This document shows, in pieces, positions 6,963-16,577 of a stretch of DNA of 64,000 nt; the first letter of the stretch is position 1, and every line of letters begins with the position of its first letter. Under the pieces are notes generated by a model. That model was not told where the DNA came from and did no database searches. It saw nothing but the letters and a program-made list of their open reading frames with translations. Location: contig NZ_JANCPR020000006.1 of NCBI RefSeq assembly GCF_028657195.3, forward strand, positions 1 to 64,000, in the 5' to 3' direction. This DNA is from Streptomyces iconiensis. Lineage in GTDB: Bacteria; Actinomycetota; Actinomycetes; Streptomycetales; Streptomycetaceae. Position numbers and translations under genes: made by a program.

Positions 6963-8693
6963 GTGACGACCACCCAGGTACCTGCGGCATTCAGTGCCAC
7001 AACACCAAGCACTCGCGACCCGTACATCGGGTACATCCGCGTCTCGACGTGGAAAGAAGAGAAGATCAGCCCGGAGATACAGCGAACGGCGATCCTCGAT
7101 TGGGCTCGGCGCAACGGGGCCGAGATCACGGAATGGATCGAAGACCTCGACACGACCGGCCGCAACTTCAAACGCAAGATCATGCGGGCGATCGAGATCG
7201 TAGAGAAGGGCAAAGAGCGGGGCATCGCGGTATGGCGTTACTCCCGCTTCGGCCGCAACCGCGCAGGGAACGCGATCAACCTCGCGCGCGTCGAGTCCAT
7301 CGGCGGCCAACTCGTCAGCGCGACAGAACCAATCGACGCCACAACGGCGATCGGGCGATTTCAGAGGGGCATGATCCTCGAATTCGCAGCGTTCGAGTCC
7401 GACCGCATGGGCGAAGCATGGGCCGAGACCCACCAGCACCGACGCAGCGTCGGGCTTCCCGCCACCGGCCGCCCCCGCTTCGGCTACATCTGGCACCAGC
7501 GATGGGACGCCCGGACTCAGAAGCTCCAAGAGGAGTGGTACGAGCCGGACGAGGACGACACGGGGCCAGTCTGCGCCGAGGCGTACCGCCGGTACGTCGA
7601 CGGCATGGGCTTCATGAAGCTGTGCGGGTGGCTCAACTCCAGCGGCTACCGCACCACACGCGGGACCATGTGGACCACGCCGACCCTTACCCGCTACATG
7701 GACAGCGGCTTTGCGGCCGGGCTGCTCCGCCTCCACGAACCGTCATGCACCTGCAACGGCAGAAAGACCAACGGCGGATGCCCCAACTACCTGTACGTCC
7801 AGGGAGCACATGAAGAGATCATCGAATGGGACCTGTGGCAGGCGTACGAGCAGCGACGCAAAGAAATCAAGGCCACCCCACCACGCGCACGCAACGCCCT
7901 GTACGAACTCACCGGCCTACCCCGGTGCGCCCAATGCCGCGGCGGCACCTCTATGACCACGGCCATCAGCACCCAGGACGGGCAGCCCGTCAACGTCAAC
8001 GGCTGGGCCTACCGCTGTTCACAGCGTGCCGCGTCGGGCAACACGAAATGCGAGGGTGTATGGATTCCGCGGCACATCGTCGAAAGGAAGGTTCGCGAGT
8101 GGCTTGAAACCGAAGCGGCACACGGTGTCGATGCGGCCCCTGCCACCCCACAGCAGACGCCCGCCCTCGACGAGCGGGCACGCGCCCGCAAGGCTCGCGC
8201 CAAGCTGCAAGCGGAGGGCGAGCAGTACGACGCGGGCCTGCGTCGCCTCGCCGTCGACAACGCTATGACCCCGGAGAAGTATCCCGAGGGGGTGTTCGAG
8301 GCCGCGCGGGACGAACTCCAGAAGAAGCGGGCGCGCGTTGACGAGGCACTTAGCCAACTCGTCGAGGTCGAGGAGGCCCCGCACCGCGCCGACTTCGATC
8401 TACTCGTTGTTGGCATGGTCGAGGAGTGGCCGACGCTGCTCACAGCGGAACGCAACGCGATGTTGAAACAGCTCATACGCCGGGTCGCCCTCGTGCGGCT
8501 GCGAGACGACGAGGGGGTACCGATCCGGGGGCAGGCCGGCGTCGACGTGCAGATCCACCCCGTATGGAAGCCGGACCCCTGGGCCGAAGTTCATATCTGC
8601 CGCGGCCCCTTCGGGACAGTCGCCCCCGGCGAACGGGAGCTCGCCGAGCTGTGGGCACGTCCGGATTTCTGGCAGCAGGTCCCTCCGAGGTAG
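6963..8693 (+). CDS. int: Large serine recombinase (phage integrase)
   Basis: A 576-residue protein from GTG 6963, preceded by AGAGAGGAGC. The N-terminal catalytic resolvase fold (residues about 18-165) starts DPYIGYIRVSTWKEEKISPE, with the nucleophilic serine in RVST. It includes VWRYSRFGRNRAGN and FQRGMILEFAAFESDRMGEA. The recombinase domain follows (GRPRFGYIW, GWLNSSGYRTTRGTMW). Then comes a zinc-ribbon-containing domain with CTCNGRKTNGGC and CAQCRGG...CSQ...C, and a coiled-coil segment near residues 400-470. This is the architecture of phiC31-type integrases, which recombine attP with attB without host factors. It does not look like the phiC31, R4 or SV1 enzymes I remember. It is the last prophage gene before the attachment site in the acyl-CoA ligase gene. 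Confidence 0.93.
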   Translation: MTTTQVPAAFSATTPSTRDPYIGYIRVSTWKEEKISPEIQRTAILDWARRNGAEITEWIEDLDTTGRNFKRKIMRAIEIVEKGKERGIAVWRYSRFGRNRAGNAINLARVESIGGQLVSATEPIDATTAIGRFQRGMILEFAAFESDRMGEAWAETHQHRRSVGLPATGRPRFGYIWHQRWDARTQKLQEEWYEPDEDDTGPVCAEAYRRYVDGMGFMKLCGWLNSSGYRTTRGTMWTTPTLTRYMDSGFAAGLLRLHEPSCTCNGRKTNGGCPNYLYVQGAHEEIIEWDLWQAYEQRRKEIKATPPRARNALYELTGLPRCAQCRGGTSMTTAISTQDGQPVNVNGWAYRCSQRAASGNTKCEGVWIPRHIVERKVREWLETEAAHGVDAAPATPQQTPALDERARARKARAKLQAEGEQYDAGLRRLAVDNAMTPEKYPEGVFEAARDELQKKRARVDEALSQLVEVEEAPHRADFDLLVVGMVEEWPTLLTAERNAMLKQLIRRVALVRLRDDEGVPIRGQAGVDVQIHPVWKPDPWAEVHICRGPFGTVAPGERELAELWARPDFWQQVPPR

Positions 8694-8766
8694 TGACATA
8701 GACCGGGTACGCCCCGAGAATCGCCGCAGGTAGCTACCGCCGCGTAACTCAATGGGGAGGCCCCCG

Positions 8767-10437
8767 GTGCTGAGCACGATGCAGGATGTACCGCTGACCA
8801 TCTCGCGGATTCTGGAACACGGCCGCAAGGTGCACAGCACAGCGCAGGTCACGACCTGGACCGGCGAAGCTGAACCGGAGCGGCGAACCTTCGCAGAGAT
8901 CGGCAACCGTGCAGCACAGCTAGCCCACGCACTCCATGACGAACTCGGAGTACGGGAGTCAGATGTTTTGGGCACCCTCATGTGGAACAACTCCCAGCAC
9001 ATGGAGGCGTACTTCGGCATCCCGTGCATGGGTGCCGTCCTGCACACCCTCAACTTGCGCCTGCCTCCCGAGCAGCTCGCGTGGATCGTCAACCACGCCG
9101 CCGACCGCGTCGTCCTCGTCAACGGCTCGCTGCTGCCCCTGCTCGCGCCGCTGCTGCCCCATCTGGCGCCGGTCGAGCATGTCGTGGTCGTGGGGCCGGG
9201 CGACACCTCCGTACTGGAGGGCTGCGCACCCCAGGTGCACGACTACGAGGAACTACTGGCGGGGCGTTCCACCACGTACGACTGGCCCGAGCTGGACGAG
9301 CGCACGGCGGCGGCCATGTGCTACACGTCCGGGACGACCGGCGAGCCCAAGGGCATCGTCTACTCCCACAGGTCGATCTACGTGCACTCCATGCAGGTCA
9401 ACATGGCCGAGTCGATGGGGCTCACGGACGCGGACATCACGCTGCCGGTAGTGCCCATGTTCCATGTGAACGCCTGGGGGCTGCCGCACGCGGTCTTCAT
9501 GGTCGGCGTCAGCGTGCTGTTGCCTGACCGCTTCCTCCAGCCGGGCCCGCTCGCCGAGATGATCGCGAGCGAACGGCCCACGCACGCCGCGGCCGTGCCC
9601 ACCATCTGGCAGGGCCTGCTGGCCGAACTGGAGGCCAATCCGCGCGACATCTCCAGCCTGCGCACCGTCACCATCGGCGGCTCGGCCTGTCCGCCCTCCC
9701 TGATGGCCGCCTTCGACGAACTGCACGGCGTACGTGTCTGCCACGCCTGGGGCATGACCGAGACCTCGCCTCTGGGCAGCCTCGCGCACCCTCCGAGCGG
9801 GCTGAGCGCCGAGGAGGAGTGGCCGTACCGCGTCAGCCAGGGACGGTTCCCCGCCGGCGTCGAGGCCCGACTGGCGGCTCCCGGAGGCGGCTTCGCGCCC
9901 TGGGACGGCGCCTCACCGGGCGAGCTGGAAGTGCGCGGACCGTGGATCGCGGGAGCGTACTTCGGCGGCGTCGGCGCTGAACCAGTGCGACCCGAGGACA
10001 GGTTCAGCCCCGACGGCTGGCTCCGTACGGGCGACGTGGGTGTCATCACCCCCGACGGCTACCTCACGCTCACCGACCGGGCCAAGGACGTCATCAAGTC
10101 GGGCGGCGAATGGATCTCCTCGGTCGCCCTGGAGAACGCGCTGATGGCGCACGACGCGGTCGCCGAGGCTGCCGTCATCGCCGTACCGGACGACAAGTGG
10201 GACGAACGCCCGCTCGCCGTCGTCGTCTTCAAGGAGGGCGAGAAGTCCGTTCCGTACGAGGAGTTGCGAGACTTCCTCGGCGAGAACATCGCCCGCTGGC
10301 AGCTCCCCGAGCGCTGGGCCGTTGTCGAGAGCGTGCCGAAGACCAGCGTCGGCAAGTTCGACAAGAAGGTGCTGCGCGCCCAGTACGCGGAGGGCGGACT
10401 GGACGTGACCGAACTGGGCCGGAGCACCACGTCCTGA
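8767..10437 (+). CDS. Acyl-CoA synthetase (AMP-forming fatty acid/CoA ligase), 5' end probably phage-supplied
   Basis: A 556-residue ANL-superfamily enzyme that activates a carboxylic acid to an acyl-adenylate and then to a CoA thioester. Motifs are the P-loop-like AAAMCYTSGTTGEPKGIVYS (residues about 180-198), the aromatic HAWGMTETSPLG, GWLRTGDVGVITPDGYLTLTDR with the conserved TGD, and the C-terminal catalytic-lysine context PKTSVGKFDKKVLR. GTG 8767 gives the familiar N-terminus VLSTMQDVPLTISRIL; GGGGAGG lies eight bases upstream. Length is normal. The first 67 codons are A/T-ending far more often than the rest, so the integrated prophage seems to provide the promoter, start and N-terminus while keeping the gene functional. 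Substrate (medium or long chain) is not readable from sequence. Confidence 0.93.
   Translation: MLSTMQDVPLTISRILEHGRKVHSTAQVTTWTGEAEPERRTFAEIGNRAAQLAHALHDELGVRESDVLGTLMWNNSQHMEAYFGIPCMGAVLHTLNLRLPPEQLAWIVNHAADRVVLVNGSLLPLLAPLLPHLAPVEHVVVVGPGDTSVLEGCAPQVHDYEELLAGRSTTYDWPELDERTAAAMCYTSGTTGEPKGIVYSHRSIYVHSMQVNMAESMGLTDADITLPVVPMFHVNAWGLPHAVFMVGVSVLLPDRFLQPGPLAEMIASERPTHAAAVPTIWQGLLAELEANPRDISSLRTVTIGGSACPPSLMAAFDELHGVRVCHAWGMTETSPLGSLAHPPSGLSAEEEWPYRVSQGRFPAGVEARLAAPGGGFAPWDGASPGELEVRGPWIAGAYFGGVGAEPVRPEDRFSPDGWLRTGDVGVITPDGYLTLTDRAKDVIKSGGEWISSVALENALMAHDAVAEAAVIAVPDDKWDERPLAVVVFKEGEKSVPYEELRDFLGENIARWQLPERWAVVESVPKTSVGKFDKKVLRAQYAEGGLDVTELGRSTTS
8960..9000. other. Probable prophage/chromosome junction (att site) inside the ligase gene
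   Basis: Third-base A/T falls from 22 of 67 codons before 8967 to 3 of the next 67. The reading frame is unbroken. The switch falls at a segment encoding TLMWNN, a sequence conserved in this ligase family and suited to an integrase target. The exact crossover dinucleotide cannot be set without the other prophage end. Confidence 0.5.
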
Positions 10438-10449
10438 ACCACGAACAGG

Positions 10450-10489
10450 CAGGGCCCCGGCCGAGGTTCGCCCCCCGGTCGGGGCCCTG
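10450..10489 (+). terminator. Terminator of the acyl-CoA synthetase
   Basis: CAGGGCCCC and GGGGCCCTG form the outer arms of a G/C-rich hairpin (10450-10489), 12 bp after the ligase stop. The 195-bp gap up to 10684 holds otherwise only degenerate TACGCCCC/TGCGCC-like repeats. Confidence 0.75.
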
Positions 10490-10684
10490 ACTGTTCCGCT
10501 GCTCACCACTGGGCGCCGCTGCTGACTACTGGCTGCGCCATCGCTCTGCTCCGCGCCCGCCGCGCGCACCGCGATCGCCCTGCGTCTTACGCCCCTACGC
10601 CCCTACGTGCTGCGCATTACGTCCTGCGCCCCGCACGTTGCGCCCCGCGCGTTGCTTGCGACCCTGTGCCTTGCGGCCTGGCCG

Positions 10685-13600
10685 TCAGCTGGCGCCGATC
10701 TTCGTCAGCAGGTCCACGATGCGGGACTGCACCTCCACGCTGGTAGAACGCTCAGCCAGGAACAGCACGGTCTCGCCCGAGGCCAGCCGCGGCAGTTCGT
10801 TGGGGTCCATGTCGGCCGAGGTGTAGACGACGAACGGGGTGCGGTTCAGCAAACCGTTCACCCGTAGCCAGTCGATGATGCCCGCGCGGCGGCGACGTAC
10901 CTGCATCAGGTCCATCACCACGAGGTTGGGGCGCATCTGAGCCGCCAGGTTGACCGCCTCGGCATCCGTGGGCGCGCGCGCTACTTGCATACCGCGCCGC
11001 TCCAGCGTCGTGGCGAAAGCGCTGGCGATGGCGTGGTGTTCCTCGACCAGCAGCACCCTCGGAGGGTGCTGCTCGCTGTCACGTGGCGCCAGCGCCTTGA
11101 GCAGCACGGCGGGGTCGGCGCCGTACGCCGCCTCCCGCGTCGCCTGCCCCAGACCGGCCGTCACCAGTACGGGTACCTCCGCCGCCACGGCCGCCGTACG
11201 CAGCGACTGGAGCGCCGTCCTCGTGATCGGCCCGGTGAGCGGATCGACGAACAGCGCGGCGGGGTAGGCCGCGATCTGCGCGTCCACCTCCTCGCGCGAA
11301 TGCACGAGCACGGGGCGGTAGCCGCGGTCGGACAGCGCCTGCTGTGTGGAGACGTCCGGTTCGGGCCACACCAGTAGCCGGCGCGGATTGTCCAGCGGCT
11401 CCGGCGGCAACTCGTCGTCCCTGGCATGCGGAGGCATCGCCAGACCGCGCCCGTCCGTCACCTCGATCGGGCTGTCGGGCCCGTCCAGCGGCTCAGGACC
11501 CTCCGTCATCGAGGGGCCGACGGAAGCACCGACGGCGAATCGCTGCGGCCCCGTACCGTTCTGCGACGCGGGCTGCGGCATCGGCATCGGACCCGGCATC
11601 GGGCCAGGCAGCGGCCCCGGCGGCGTTTGCGACTGAGCGGGCGCCTGGCCCTCTCCTTGCCCCTGGCCCTGTCCTTGCCCCGGCCCTGTGTTTCCGGCCT
11701 GCTCAGGGCCCGGTGCCGTGCCCTCCGGCTTCTCGGGAGGCGTCGACAACTTGCGGCGGCGCCCCGAACCCGCCGGCGGAGGCGGGGTGGACGGCGTGGA
11801 CGGTATGGCCGAGGCAGGGGACGCGGGCGAGGGCAGCTGCCCATGCCACTGGTGCGCCGCCTGCTCCTCCGTACGCTCCGAGAACGGCACCGGAAGCCCC
11901 TGCCCCAACGTCCGTACAAGCGGCCCCTGATCAGCCCCGTACGGGCCCGTGGCGCCCCTCTCCGGCAGGGCGAGCCCCTGCCCCGGCCCCTGCTGTGCGG
12001 ACGACTGCCCGGACTGATGCTGGCCGGACTGGTGCTGTTCGGACTGGTGCTGTTCGGACTGATGCGGCGGGGGCTGGTGGTGCCCCGACTGGTGGTGCCC
12101 CGGCTGTCGCTGTTCGGGCTGCTGTGGCGGGGGGCCGCCGAGGATCGGGCTCGCGGCGACGACCGAGTGATCGGCCGTACGCCGTTCGCCCTCCGCCTCC
12201 TGCTGCCCCGCACCTCCGGCCGCCCCGGCCTGCCGTTGCTGCCCCGGCGCCTCGGCTCCCACGAGGGAGAACCCGCCACTGTCGGCGCCGCCGCCCTGGC
12301 TCGCGGGCGCGCTGACGCCGTTGAGGGAGCCCATGCCGGGCTGCTCCTGCTCGGCCGCCGCCGCGCTCTCCTGCGGCTCCGAGGGAGCCGGCGGCAGCGC
12401 GAACGGTGCGTGCTGCGGCCCCTGCTGGGCCTCCGCCTCCGCCTGCGCCCGCGCCTTGGCCGCCGCGATGCGCCGCGCCCTCCGGCCACCGCCCGCCGCG
12501 CCCTGCAGCTCCAGGTCCTGCGAAGTGCCCGCGCCCGCGCCTTCGGTGCCCTGCCCCGACGGCCCTGATTGTCCCGGCTGCCCCGGCGGCGGCATGGGGA
12601 CCGACGTGGAGGTGGAGGGTGAAGCGGACTGCGGCTCGGGAACGGAAGCCTCGGCAGCCGCTTCCCCGCGCCCCTCCGCCGGATCGGCCAGTGCGCGTCG
12701 GGCACGCCGCCCTGAACTCTGCGCCGGCACAGAAGCGTTTGCGCTCCCGCCCGCAGGCGGCAGCGCCATGGGCCCGCCGAGTGTGTCGTCCTCGTCCGCA
12801 CGTGCGGTCTGCTCGTGCTGTTCCTCGCCGGGGCTCGGCCGCCCCCGCCGCCGTCCCGTCGGCCGGGGCACGTCCCCGCTGTGCGGGGCCTCCTGGGCCG
12901 GGACCTGCGCGGGCGGGAGCTGATTCTGCTCCGCGGCGTGCGCCGGGGCCTGAGGGGTAGCGGCAGGGCCCAGTTCGGGCCGTCCTGGGTGCCCTTGTGC
13001 GGGCATGTGGGGCTGCTCGGACATCGCGGTTCCGGCCCGGCCCTGGCTGGTGGCCCGCTCCAACGCCGCCCTGCCCTGACCCGGCACGGAACCCTGCCCG
13101 GGTCCAGAACCCTGCTCCGGCCGAGGCCCCTGCCCCGGCCCAGGCCCCTGTTCCTGCCCGCGCACCGGCCCCAGTTCGCGGCTCTGGCGCGGATCCGGAA
13201 CCTGCCCCAGTGCGGGCTCCAGCGCACGCGCCTGGCCCTGCGCGCCGTCATCCCCCCGCTGCTCGCCGGCTCCGCCCCCGGGAGCGGCGCCCTGACCGGG
13301 CCCCAGCTCCAGGCCCCGGCCCTGAAGCGCCTGGCCCTGTCCCGGCCCCTGCTCCTGCCCTGGTCCCTGCCCCTGTCCCCTGGCCTGGTCGTCACCCCGG
13401 CCGTCGCCCTGCCGACCCTGCCCGCCGGCACCGTCGCCGTCCTGGACCTGTGCGTGACCCTCCGTACCCCGAGCGGGGGCCGAAGGGACGGGCATCACGG
13501 TCGTCTCACCAGATGCCTGCGCCTCGGAACGCGGCGTACCGGCGCCGCCGTTCGACCGGCCCTCGGCCCCGTTTCCGTCGCCGGCGGCGGTACCCGTACC

Positions 13601-15226
13601 GCCGCCGCCCGTACCGCCGCCGCCCGTATCGCCACCGCTACTTGGAGCGCCGCCGCCCGTACCGCTGTCCGTTCCGCCGCGCCGCGCGTGACCCGCGGTC
13701 CGCTGACGCGTACTGCTTGGGTCTGCCGAGGCGACGGGCACCTCCAGCACGTACGCGCTGCCGCCCGCCGCGCCTGGTACGTCGTGGGTCTGGAGCACCC
13801 CGCCGTGGCGGGCGATGATGCCGCGTACCAGCGGCGCATGCACCGGGCTGCCGCCATGGTGCGGTCCGCGTACCTCGATGCGGACGACCTCGCCCCGCTG
13901 GGCCGCCGCGACCACGATCGTCGGGTCGACGCCCGGCGGTGGCGCCACCGGGGTCCGGCCCGTCGCGTCCACCCCGGCGACATCGGCGATCAGATGTGCC
14001 AGCGCGACGGCCAGCCGCTCCGGGTCGACCTCGGCCTCTATCGGGGGCGCGTGTACGGCGAACTGCGCGCGCCCCGGACCGATCAGCTCGACCGCGCCGT
14101 CGACCCCCGCCGCCACCACGGCGTCCAGGGGCACGGACTCGGTGCTCAGCCGGTCCTGACCCGAATCGAGGCGCTGGTAGTGGAGCACGTTGTCGACCAG
14201 CGTCGTCATCCGGGCGTAACCGGCGGAGAGATGGCGCAGGATCTGGTTCGCCTCGGGCCACAACTGCCCGGCGGGGTCTGCCGCGAGCCCGGTCAGCTCA
14301 CCACGCAGCTGGTCGAGCGGCCCGCGCAGCGCGTCCTCCAGTACGGCACGCAGCTGCTCTTGACGCGCTACCAGTGCGTCGTACGGGCGCCGGTCGGTGA
14401 AGGTCAGTACGGCCCCGACCAGTTGATCGCCGTCACGCACCGGCGCTGTCGTCATGTCGACGGGCACCGGGTGCCCGTCCTTCGCCCACAGCGTCTGACC
14501 GACCCGTACGCGATGCTTGCGGCCGGAGCGGAGCGTGTCGGCGAGCGGGGTCTCCTCGTACGGGAGCGGCGTACCGTCCGGGCGGGAATGGTGCACCAGT
14601 GGATGCAGTTCCTGGCCGCCGAGGTCGTTGGCCCGGTAGCCGAGGATCTGCGCCGCGGCGGGATTGACGAGCACCACACGGCCCTCGGCGTCGACCCCGA
14701 CGACACCCTCGGAAGCCGCGCGGAGGATCATCTCGGTCTGCCGCTGCTGGCGGGCGAGCTCCGCCTCGGTGTCGAGGGTTCCGGTGAGATCACGCACGAC
14801 GAGCATCAGTAGTTCGTCGCCGGTGTAACTGGAACCGTGGCTCGTCCCGTGGTCAGCGAAAGCGGCGTCGAAGGCGGAGGCGTACGGCGTGCGCCCGTCC
14901 TCAAGGTTGGCGCTGGTCACCTCGACCGGAAACTCGGTGCCGTCGGTACGCCGCGCGACCATACGGGTCGGCTTCTGGCGTTCCTGTGTCTGAACGGCCT
15001 CTTCGGGACGCCGCATCGACCCGGGAATGCGCTTCGAGTCGAACTCCGGCAGCAGATCGAGCAGTCCACGCCCCACCAGCGCCGTACCAGGAGTCTCGAA
15101 GGCTTCCAGCGCGATCGTGTTGGCGTTCACCACTGTGCCGTTGCAGTTCACCAGGAGCAGCGCATCGGGCAGTGCGTCGAGTATGGCGGCGAGGCGAGCA
15201 GCGCCTCGGGATGGCCTGCTGCTCAC
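10685..15226 (-). CDS. PAS / degenerate histidine kinase / receiver-like protein with long disordered linker
   Basis: A 1,513-residue protein from GTG 15226. Residues about 10-130 and 165-285 are PAS domains (LDALPDALLLVNCNGTVVNA; ASEGVVGVDAEGRVVLVNPA). Residues about 290-365 align with a dimerisation/phosphoacceptor domain, but the usual HELRTPL reads DALRGPL, so the phospho-accepting histidine is absent. The ATP-binding domain (about 375-500) lacks a clear N-box and DxGxG. Residues about 505-1240 are Gln/Gly/Pro-rich and disordered, encoded by imperfect repeats. The C-terminus (about 1255-1510) has receiver-like folds (VLLVEEHHAIASAF, PNLVVMDLM) with the acidic pair altered to EE but an Asp kept. 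It is probably a signalling scaffold that senses through PAS but does not autophosphorylate. No membrane segment is seen. It stands alone, 247 bp after the convergent ligase. Confidence 0.85.
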   Translation of the reverse strand: MSSRPSRGAARLAAILDALPDALLLVNCNGTVVNANTIALEAFETPGTALVGRGLLDLLPEFDSKRIPGSMRRPEEAVQTQERQKPTRMVARRTDGTEFPVEVTSANLEDGRTPYASAFDAAFADHGTSHGSSYTGDELLMLVVRDLTGTLDTEAELARQQRQTEMILRAASEGVVGVDAEGRVVLVNPAAAQILGYRANDLGGQELHPLVHHSRPDGTPLPYEETPLADTLRSGRKHRVRVGQTLWAKDGHPVPVDMTTAPVRDGDQLVGAVLTFTDRRPYDALVARQEQLRAVLEDALRGPLDQLRGELTGLAADPAGQLWPEANQILRHLSAGYARMTTLVDNVLHYQRLDSGQDRLSTESVPLDAVVAAGVDGAVELIGPGRAQFAVHAPPIEAEVDPERLAVALAHLIADVAGVDATGRTPVAPPPGVDPTIVVAAAQRGEVVRIEVRGPHHGGSPVHAPLVRGIIARHGGVLQTHDVPGAAGGSAYVLEVPVASADPSSTRQRTAGHARRGGTDSGTGGGAPSSGGDTGGGGTGGGGTGTAAGDGNGAEGRSNGGAGTPRSEAQASGETTVMPVPSAPARGTEGHAQVQDGDGAGGQGRQGDGRGDDQARGQGQGPGQEQGPGQGQALQGRGLELGPGQGAAPGGGAGEQRGDDGAQGQARALEPALGQVPDPRQSRELGPVRGQEQGPGPGQGPRPEQGSGPGQGSVPGQGRAALERATSQGRAGTAMSEQPHMPAQGHPGRPELGPAATPQAPAHAAEQNQLPPAQVPAQEAPHSGDVPRPTGRRRGRPSPGEEQHEQTARADEDDTLGGPMALPPAGGSANASVPAQSSGRRARRALADPAEGRGEAAAEASVPEPQSASPSTSTSVPMPPPGQPGQSGPSGQGTEGAGAGTSQDLELQGAAGGGRRARRIAAAKARAQAEAEAQQGPQHAPFALPPAPSEPQESAAAAEQEQPGMGSLNGVSAPASQGGGADSGGFSLVGAEAPGQQRQAGAAGGAGQQEAEGERRTADHSVVAASPILGGPPPQQPEQRQPGHHQSGHHQPPPHQSEQHQSEQHQSGQHQSGQSSAQQGPGQGLALPERGATGPYGADQGPLVRTLGQGLPVPFSERTEEQAAHQWHGQLPSPASPASAIPSTPSTPPPPAGSGRRRKLSTPPEKPEGTAPGPEQAGNTGPGQGQGQGQGEGQAPAQSQTPPGPLPGPMPGPMPMPQPASQNGTGPQRFAVGASVGPSMTEGPEPLDGPDSPIEVTDGRGLAMPPHARDDELPPEPLDNPRRLLVWPEPDVSTQQALSDRGYRPVLVHSREEVDAQIAAYPAALFVDPLTGPITRTALQSLRTAAVAAEVPVLVTAGLGQATREAAYGADPAVLLKALAPRDSEQHPPRVLLVEEHHAIASAFATTLERRGMQVARAPTDAEAVNLAAQMRPNLVVMDLMQVRRRRAGIIDWLRVNGLLNRTPFVVYTSADMDPNELPRLASGETVLFLAERSTSVEVQSRIVDLLTKIGAS
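11540..13530. repeat. Low-complexity Gln/Gly/Pro-coding repeats
   Basis: Short units encoding GQGQ, PGQG, and, at about 12000-12090, repeats encoding QHQSEQHQSGQ recur many times within the PAS/receiver-like gene. Such tracts change length by slippage, so linker length probably varies between strains. Confidence 0.7.
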
Positions 15227-15837
15227 GGCGACAATTCCTCCCTGCTGACCCCACGGTGCTCGTGACCTTCCGCCCGTTTCTTCCCTGTTGGTCCGGTCAG
15301 GTCGCGGCTGCCAGTCTGCCGTTCACCCCGGGCGCGTCACTAGGGGGAGTCTACGGGCAGCGGTGGCGCGCGCGGCGCCGGATGTGCGGGAGGGAAGTGG
15401 AGGAGCAGCACCGACGAGCGCGCCCGCCGTCACGAACTCGGCCCTCACGGGCGCCTCCGCCGCATCTGCGCGTTTCACGCGTTCGGCGTGTTCTATGAGG
15501 GTTCGCGACGGGCGAGGAGACCCACGGGATTCCTGTGCTCCATGAGGCGCGCGGAGCGCCGAACACCCTCTGACGACACCGCAGCACCGCGCCCCGTAGT
15601 GCTCACCATTGGCACTCACCTGCTAGTCACCCTTCGCGGCCGAACGACGCAGCCGGCTCGCTGGTTGCTCACCGGCCCACCGCGCGCGGGCGCCGCACTT
15701 CCACGCGCTCTCCGGAGGCGTCCAGAACGGGCTCTTCACGCAGCGGGCGCTTCACGACCTGGTGTGCCTCACGACCGGGTGCTTCTCACGACCTGGTGCG
15801 CCTCACCGACGCAGCGCGCCCACCGACGCCGTCCGTC
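15227..15837. other. Gene-free 611-bp stretch
   Basis: Open frames here are short, lack start-proximal ribosome sites and have no protein-like content. It holds the promoter of the leftward PAS protein and the 3' side of the inhibitor gene. I see no hairpin or repeat that stands out. Confidence 0.5.
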
Positions 15838-16278
15838 TCACGACACATCCGGCAGCGCCGGAACCAGCTTCGCCCAGCGGTCGATCTCGCACCCGTTGGT
15901 CCGCTTGAAGCGTGCGTCGACCGTCTGGCCCCGCCAGGCACCGGACACATGCGCCGTGGCAGGACCCCCGTGGATCATCGTGCACTGCGCGTCCGGCGCC
16001 ACTGGCTTGAACGGGTCCTCGCCACCTGCCGCCGCCCGCTCCAGCGCCGCACAAGCGCGTTGCGGCGAGGGGTGGTTCCCGCCCGCCGGTCGGCAACGGA
16101 GCGTGTACGAGCCGTCGTGCGCGCCGTTGCCGCTGTCGGTGACGGTGAACACGAGGCGGTCGCCATGGGCGGAGTGCCCGTCCGCTCCCGGCTCCTGCGC
16201 GCCGGCCCGTGGCCCCGGGCCCGCCAGGGCGAACAGGGCCGCGGCAGCGGCTACGGCGGTGACAGTACGGCGTGACAT
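15838..16278 (-). CDS. Secreted subtilisin inhibitor-like (SSI) protease inhibitor
   Basis: A 146-residue precursor from ATG 16278, preceded by GGGAGC. A signal peptide covers residues about 1-28 (RRTVTAVAAAAALFALAG, then AGAQ). The mature part carries the SSI pattern: LVFTVTDSG, SYTLRCRPAGGNHPSPQRAC, AQCTMIHGG and the final GCEIDRW. Four cysteines can form the two family disulphides. The reactive-site loop reads CTMIH where classical SSI has CPMVY, so P1 is methionine, which predicts subtilisin/chymotrypsin-like inhibition. SSI proteins are secreted dimers that control extracellular proteases in Streptomyces. Position matches the second SSI gene I recall in S. coelicolor. Confidence 0.92.
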   Translation of the reverse strand: MSRRTVTAVAAAAALFALAGPGPRAGAQEPGADGHSAHGDRLVFTVTDSGNGAHDGSYTLRCRPAGGNHPSPQRACAALERAAAGGEDPFKPVAPDAQCTMIHGGPATAHVSGAWRGQTVDARFKRTNGCEIDRWAKLVPALPDVS

Positions 16279-16577
16279 ATGCGCTCCCGGTGTGGTGTTC
16301 CGCGGTCCAGAGGGACGGCCAGGGGCGCGCGTTGACCGAACGCACCCCCGGGAGTGAGCCCGAAGGCCCGGACGTGACGCAGGCCGCATCCCTCTTCTTC
16401 GCTTAACGCCCGTCACGCCGGGGCGTTGCGCACAGGTCAGGCCACTTGTCGCCGGTCATCTGCTTTGCCCGGGCTCCCCGCACCGAGTACGGTAGGGGCC
16501 GATTGGAGACAGCCCACCGGGCTGTGCCATCATCAGCACACACGTCGCCGCCCCATGCGGGCGGGCCGAGTGTGTGT

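Noticed and set aside
11540..13530. Noncoding satellite DNA
   Set aside because: The repeats keep a single frame through the whole receiver-like protein and encode a linker.
10705..14460. Active hybrid histidine kinase
   Set aside because: Phospho-accepting histidine and key ATP-site motifs are missing.
12815..14812. Rightward 665-codon frame
   Set aside because: Antisense to the PAS protein and its linker; open only because of high G/C content.
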